Below, in pieces: positions 60,680-64,000 of a DNA stretch of 64,000 nucleotides. Below the pieces are notes generated by a model. It saw nothing but the letters and a program-made list of their open reading frames with translations. It was not told where the DNA came from and did no database searches. Every line of letters starts with the position of its first letter. Positions within the stretch are counted from its first letter, which is position 1. The translations under genes were made by a program, and so were the position numbers. Source of the stretch: Thiotrichales bacterium (lineage in GTDB: Bacteria; Pseudomonadota; Gammaproteobacteria; Francisellales; CACEW01); assembly GCA_947478175.1 (NCBI GenBank), contig CANJUQ010000003.1, positions 79,131-143,130 of the forward strand, in the 5' to 3' direction.

Positions 60680-61357
60680 TTATGACCCAGCAAATTGATC
60701 CGGATGCGCCGCTTGGAACGCTGGCAACTCTGAGCAATTTTTGTCTATTTGAGACAATGTTGGGTACGCACTCATGTCTACTTTATAACGATGGGCGTTA
60801 TATATTTGAGGGACTAACACAATATCAGCCAGCGTAGGCTGATCTCCAAAGCAAAATCTCCCAGAATTTAACTTCGCTATTTGTTCTAAATCTAAAAAAG
60901 TTAAATTAATCCAATGCTGATACCAGGCATTCACTTGTTCTTCTTTTAGATTTAAATCTTGTTTTAAATAATTTAACACTCGTAAATTATTAATCGGATG
61001 AATCTCACAGGCGATCGCCTGCGCAAAAGCTCGAACTTTAGCTTTTAAAATAGGCTCTTGAGGTAATAAGGCCGGTTCAGGATACAGCTCTTCTAAATAT
61101 TCAATAATGCTTAAAGACTGAGTGATAATTTTTTTATCCGGCGTGATCAAACTAGGAACTAATCTTTGAGGATTAATCTTTTGATAGTCCAGCTTTTGCT
61201 CATTTTGTTCGTTTTGTTCGTTTTTTAATAAATTAACCGCATGAAACTGACAGGGTATTTTTTTGATGTTTAAAGCAATCCGAACTCGGTAGGAACAAGA
61301 AGAACGAAAATAATGATAGAGCTCATAAGTAGATGAAGAGGATTGATCATTATTCAA
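60680..61357 (-). CDS. maiA: Maleylacetoacetate isomerase (GST family, zeta class)
   Basis: Glutathione-dependent isomerase for maleylacetoacetate to fumarylacetoacetate in tyrosine breakdown. It has 225 residues; the zeta-class active site 'YFRSSCSYRVRIALN' (S-S-C-S) lies near 16-30. The thioredoxin-fold half includes 'NPQRLVPSLIT' and 'TQSLSIIEYLEE'. The helical half ends 'ADIVLVPQIYNAHRYKVDMSAYP', all family hallmarks. A small NEQNEQNEQ repeat lies in the loop near 48. It is the last gene of the minus-strand hmgA-fah-maiA set, 65 bases after the hydrolase. Confidence 0.93.
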   Translation of the reverse strand: MNNDQSSSSTYELYHYFRSSCSYRVRIALNIKKIPCQFHAVNLLKNEQNEQNEQKLDYQKINPQRLVPSLITPDKKIITQSLSIIEYLEELYPEPALLPQEPILKAKVRAFAQAIACEIHPINNLRVLNYLKQDLNLKEEQVNAWYQHWINLTFLDLEQIAKLNSGRFCFGDQPTLADIVLVPQIYNAHRYKVDMSAYPTLSQIDKNCSELPAFQAAHPDQFAGS

Positions 61358-61422
61358 GATATATGTTCCTTTTTTACTTGGGCCCCAAAATAGAGAAGAG
61401 GCCCCGAGCTCTATCTTTTTTA

Positions 61423-62418
61423 TTACTTAGCTGACCTGACTGTCTGAGCAATCGATCCAAAGATTGATTTCCCCTGCTTATCTAACATCTCTATTTTCAC
61501 CGTATCGCCATAGCTTAAATAAGGCGTCTTAGGTTCGCCAAACTCCAAAGTTTCTAACATTCTTACTTCAACTAAGCAGCAAGAGCCTGTTTTAATTTTA
61601 TCTTGGTTTGAAATCGTCCCAGACCCTAAAATCGTCCCCGCAGCAACGTCTCGGGTCTTAGTAATGTGAGAAATTAATCTGGGGAAATCAAAGACCATAT
61701 CTTCTCCAGCATTTGGCTGACCCAAAAGTTTTCCATTCACAAAAGCACGTAAAGGTAAATGTACTTTTCCACCATCCCAAGCCTCACCCAACTCATCTGG
61801 CGTGACAGCAACAGGAGAAAAAGCACTGCTGGGTTTGCTTTGGTAAAACCCAAAACCTTTTTTTAATTCATCAGCAGTCAGATTTCTCAAAGTTACATCG
61901 TTCACTAATAGAATTAATTGGATGTGTTTTTTAGCTTGCTCTGGAGTCGTTCCCATCGAAACATCATCCGTAATGACAGCCACTTCGGCTTCTAGATCAA
62001 TTCCCCAGGATTCATCCAAAACACGGATATCTTCACGCGGTCCAAGCAATGTATCCCCACCACCTTGATAGATTAATGGATCATGCCAAAAATTCTCCGG
62101 AACTGTGTCCCCTCTTGCTTTTCGGACGAGCTCTACATGAGTAAGATACGAACTACCATCCACCCAATGATAGGTACGAGGCAAAGGTGAAGCACATTGT
62201 GTTTCATCAAAATCGAAAACTTTTTCACCCATGATGTCACTCACGCCCTGATTCAGCTGATCAGAGATTTTTTTTAATTTTGGCTGGGTTTCACTCCAAT
62301 GATCCAAAGCTTCTTGCATGGTTTTTGCAACACTCGTTGCTAAGACAGCTTTTTTCAAATCGCAGCTGACTATTATTAATTGACCATCTCTTGCTTTTTT
62401 TAATGACGCTAGTTTCAT
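61423..62418 (-). CDS. Fumarylacetoacetate hydrolase
   Basis: Splits fumarylacetoacetate to fumarate and acetoacetate. 331 residues, FAH family. 'DSSYLTHVELVRKARG' and 'DESWGIDLEAEVAVITDDVSMG' carry the metal-binding glutamates and aspartate, and 'LLVNDVTLRNL', 'FGFYQSKPSSAFSPVAVTPDELG' and 'ILGSGTISN' follow. Only the two-domain FAH core is seen. It is in an operon with hmgA (37-base gap) and maiA, completing the three-step homogentisate ring-cleavage route. Confidence 0.92.
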   Translation of the reverse strand: MKLASLKKARDGQLIIVSCDLKKAVLATSVAKTMQEALDHWSETQPKLKKISDQLNQGVSDIMGEKVFDFDETQCASPLPRTYHWVDGSSYLTHVELVRKARGDTVPENFWHDPLIYQGGGDTLLGPREDIRVLDESWGIDLEAEVAVITDDVSMGTTPEQAKKHIQLILLVNDVTLRNLTADELKKGFGFYQSKPSSAFSPVAVTPDELGEAWDGGKVHLPLRAFVNGKLLGQPNAGEDMVFDFPRLISHITKTRDVAAGTILGSGTISNQDKIKTGSCCLVEVRMLETLEFGEPKTPYLSYGDTVKIEMLDKQGKSIFGSIAQTVRSAK

Positions 62419-62455
62419 AATTTTTTCCCCTGATGTTTTTTATAAAAAATAAAAA

Positions 62456-63748
62456 TTATTTTTTAAAATTAAGTTTCAAATCTTTCCAGCAATCTTGATA
62501 TTGCATTTCTCTTAAAGGACTTTCATAAGCCTCTGCGGTTATTTCAAACAGTTTATTAGACTCCAACATGAAGGCTAAATTACCTTCGTAATACTGGGGT
62601 TTCAGCACTTGCTTAATCGCATGATCATAAGCTTCTGTGTCAGGGCCATGGCCCAGCATACAATTATGCAGACTCGCCCCACCGGGTAAAAACCCATGCT
62701 CTTTAGCATCATAAGCCCCACGGATATTCCCCATGAATTCACTCATGGCATTGCGATGATAATAAGGCGGCCTGAAAGTATGATCTGCCACCATCCAACG
62801 TTCTGGGAAAATAATAAAATCTAGATTGGAAGTCCCTGGAGCTAACGATGGTGAACTTAAAACAACAAAGATAGATGGATCGGGATGGTCAATAGACGCT
62901 GTAAACATGGGTTTAAATAAACTCAAATCATACTGATAGGGATAGTAAGTTCCACACCAGGCAACGACATCTAAAGGCGAATGAGAAATAGCATGCTCCC
63001 AAACATGGCCATTAAATTTTCGTAGCATCGTAAAATCCCCACTGCGCTCTTCGTACCAAGCAACAGGGATACGAAAATCAAGCTCTTCCGTCGTTCCATT
63101 AGCACCAATCACGCCTCTACTTAATAAAGTAAACACTTGACCATAATTTTCGACCCAATAGCCACGCGCTTTGTCATTAAGTAACTCTACTTGAAAGCAA
63201 ACCCCTCTAGGTAAAACTGCAATATCACCTGGCTTAATATTCAAACGACCAAATTCTGTTTTAAAAATCAACTCCCCTTCTTGGGGAATAAAGAGCATTT
63301 CAGCATCGTGATTAATAAAAAATTGATCTTTCATAGAAGCCGTAGCTGTATACAAATAAATAGCGCAACCATCTTGGCCAACTGTGCCGTTATAAAGATA
63401 TTTGACACTACCTTCAAAAATATTGTAATGCCCCGTTTTATAACTGATGGGTGCCCAGCGCATTTGAGCCGGTGGCGTTTGGGTAAATTTGCCTTGCAAT
63501 AAATCTGATCGCATTTTATTAGGCTGATTTCCACTGTGAAGCACGGAGGGGCGTAAGCGATATTGCCAAGCTTTTAAATTTGAAAAGCGCGGCGTCGTAA
63601 ACGAATTTCCATTTATTTGCTCTGCATAAAGATGATAAGGAACCTGCTGGGGAGAATGTTGTCGACCGGGAAGAGCGCCAGGAAGAGCCTCGCTTTCATG
63701 ATGGTTACCCAATCCATGAAGGTAAGAAAAAGAATTGTTAGTCGTCAT
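62456..63748 (-). CDS. hmgA: Homogentisate 1,2-dioxygenase
   Basis: Non-haem Fe(II) enzyme that opens the homogentisate ring. 430 residues, cupin fold. It starts 'YLHGLGNHHESEALPGALP' (family N-terminus) and has 'EGELIFKTEFGRLNIKPGDIAVLPRGVCFQVEL' (shown in parts: FKTEFGRL, GDIAVLPRG). The iron-site region is 'DHTFRPPYYHRNAMSEFMG' with the His ligands and Glu, and 'GGASLHNCMLGHGPD'. In Legionella loss of this step leads to pyomelanin pigment, and the same chemistry applies here. It is the first gene of the operon, with a -10-like TATACT and two tandem TCCGCGAC repeats upstream. Confidence 0.95.
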   Translation of the reverse strand: MTTNNSFSYLHGLGNHHESEALPGALPGRQHSPQQVPYHLYAEQINGNSFTTPRFSNLKAWQYRLRPSVLHSGNQPNKMRSDLLQGKFTQTPPAQMRWAPISYKTGHYNIFEGSVKYLYNGTVGQDGCAIYLYTATASMKDQFFINHDAEMLFIPQEGELIFKTEFGRLNIKPGDIAVLPRGVCFQVELLNDKARGYWVENYGQVFTLLSRGVIGANGTTEELDFRIPVAWYEERSGDFTMLRKFNGHVWEHAISHSPLDVVAWCGTYYPYQYDLSLFKPMFTASIDHPDPSIFVVLSSPSLAPGTSNLDFIIFPERWMVADHTFRPPYYHRNAMSEFMGNIRGAYDAKEHGFLPGGASLHNCMLGHGPDTEAYDHAIKQVLKPQYYEGNLAFMLESNKLFEITAEAYESPLREMQYQDCWKDLKLNFKK

Positions 63749-63784
63749 TTTTTATTTCTTTATAGGGATCAAAAAGGGCGGGCG

Positions 63785-63822
63785 AGTATAAAAGAGATTT
63801 TTCATATCCGCGACTCCGCGAC
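63785..63822 (-). promoter_or_regulatory. hmgA promoter with tandem TCCGCGAC repeats
   Basis: On the minus strand, TATACT (63785-63790) is 5/6 to the -10 consensus, with no -35 box at the expected place. TCCGCGAC occurs twice in tandem on the plus strand (63807-63822), covering that -35 position. This fits an activator or repressor site controlling the homogentisate genes. Confidence 0.45.
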
Positions 63823-63892
63823 AAAGTCCCCAATCTGTTTTTAAAAACATTGGTAACTACCCAGGTAGGTACCCGCTGATGTTATGAATGCT

Positions 63893-63952
63893 TTCACCTC
63901 GCCCCGCCGCGGGAGAGGTCGAGCAGCTTCTGCGAGGGAGAGGGGGTCAAGG
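63893..63952. repeat. Divergent copy of the CCCTCTCT/GGGAGAG palindromic repeat
   Basis: GC-rich patch CACCTCGCCCCGCCGCGGGAGAGGTCG followed by GCGAGGGAGAGGGGG in parts. It has the same words as the 3.4 and 10.6 kb repeats, in another order and orientation. The rest of the 250 bases upstream of hmgA shows no gene. Confidence 0.45.
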
Positions 63953-64000
63953 GCTTTGACCTATCATCAGTTCATCACCCATCAGAGTCTTACGAAGCGC

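Overview
The window is AT-rich DNA from a gammaproteobacterium, encoded with the standard bacterial code. Core gene content and order (argS, glnS, thrS-infC-rpmI-rplT-pheS-pheT-ihfA, folD, class 2 pyrD, uup, xseA, zapE) and the homogentisate pathway suggest a Legionellales-like or other host-associated lineage. That placement is an inference from gene content; there is no rRNA here to settle it.

Layout. 1-11.5 kb: translation genes on the plus strand (four aminoacyl-tRNA synthetases counting pheST, IF3, L35, L20), IHF alpha, an exonuclease/endonuclease/phosphatase-family protein and folD, facing pyrD. 13.4-17.06 kb: a decayed island lying against a tRNA-Met gene, with a MarR/SRPBCC pair, a PhzF-like gene, an integrase fragment joined to a truncated rhuM, and a degenerate tRNA-Met-like copy at the far end. 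17.1-20.6 kb: Bcr/CflA exporter, YhhQ transporter, a nucleoside hydrolase-like protein and an unknown protein. 20.7-35.9 kb: a LexA/CI-like repressor diverging from a compact 12-gene set (PLP decarboxylase, carrier protein, two unknown proteins, acyl-CoA dehydrogenase, acyl ligase, membrane fusion protein, RND pump, KAS III-like enzyme, free-standing adenylation enzyme, Asp/Glu racemase, transglutaminase-like protein). I read it as a small-molecule biosynthesis and export cluster with an unknown product. 35.9-40.2 kb (minus strand): dihydrouridine synthase, a membrane-anchor-less RnfB, metG and an MscS channel. 40.3-48.7 kb: uup, xseA, a comEC that ends before its nuclease-like domain, an AbiEi/AbiEii toxin-antitoxin pair directly behind it, a hydrolase and zapE. 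48.8-56.3 kb: three large unknown proteins with Gly/Ser-rich ends, two of them paralogous, with a eukaryotic-type pyrF between them. 56.3-60.6 kb: aquaglyceroporin and an LplT-Aas type fusion. 60.7-63.75 kb: maiA-fumarylacetoacetase-hmgA for homogentisate breakdown.

Two families of short palindromic repeats are scattered between genes. One has a GTAG head followed by a hairpin, as in REP elements; two copies supply the last codons and the stop region of genes (an alpha/beta hydrolase and pyrF). Several genes, notably in the biosynthetic cluster, also carry short in-frame microsatellites. All assignments come from reading the sequence by eye; no database search was run.
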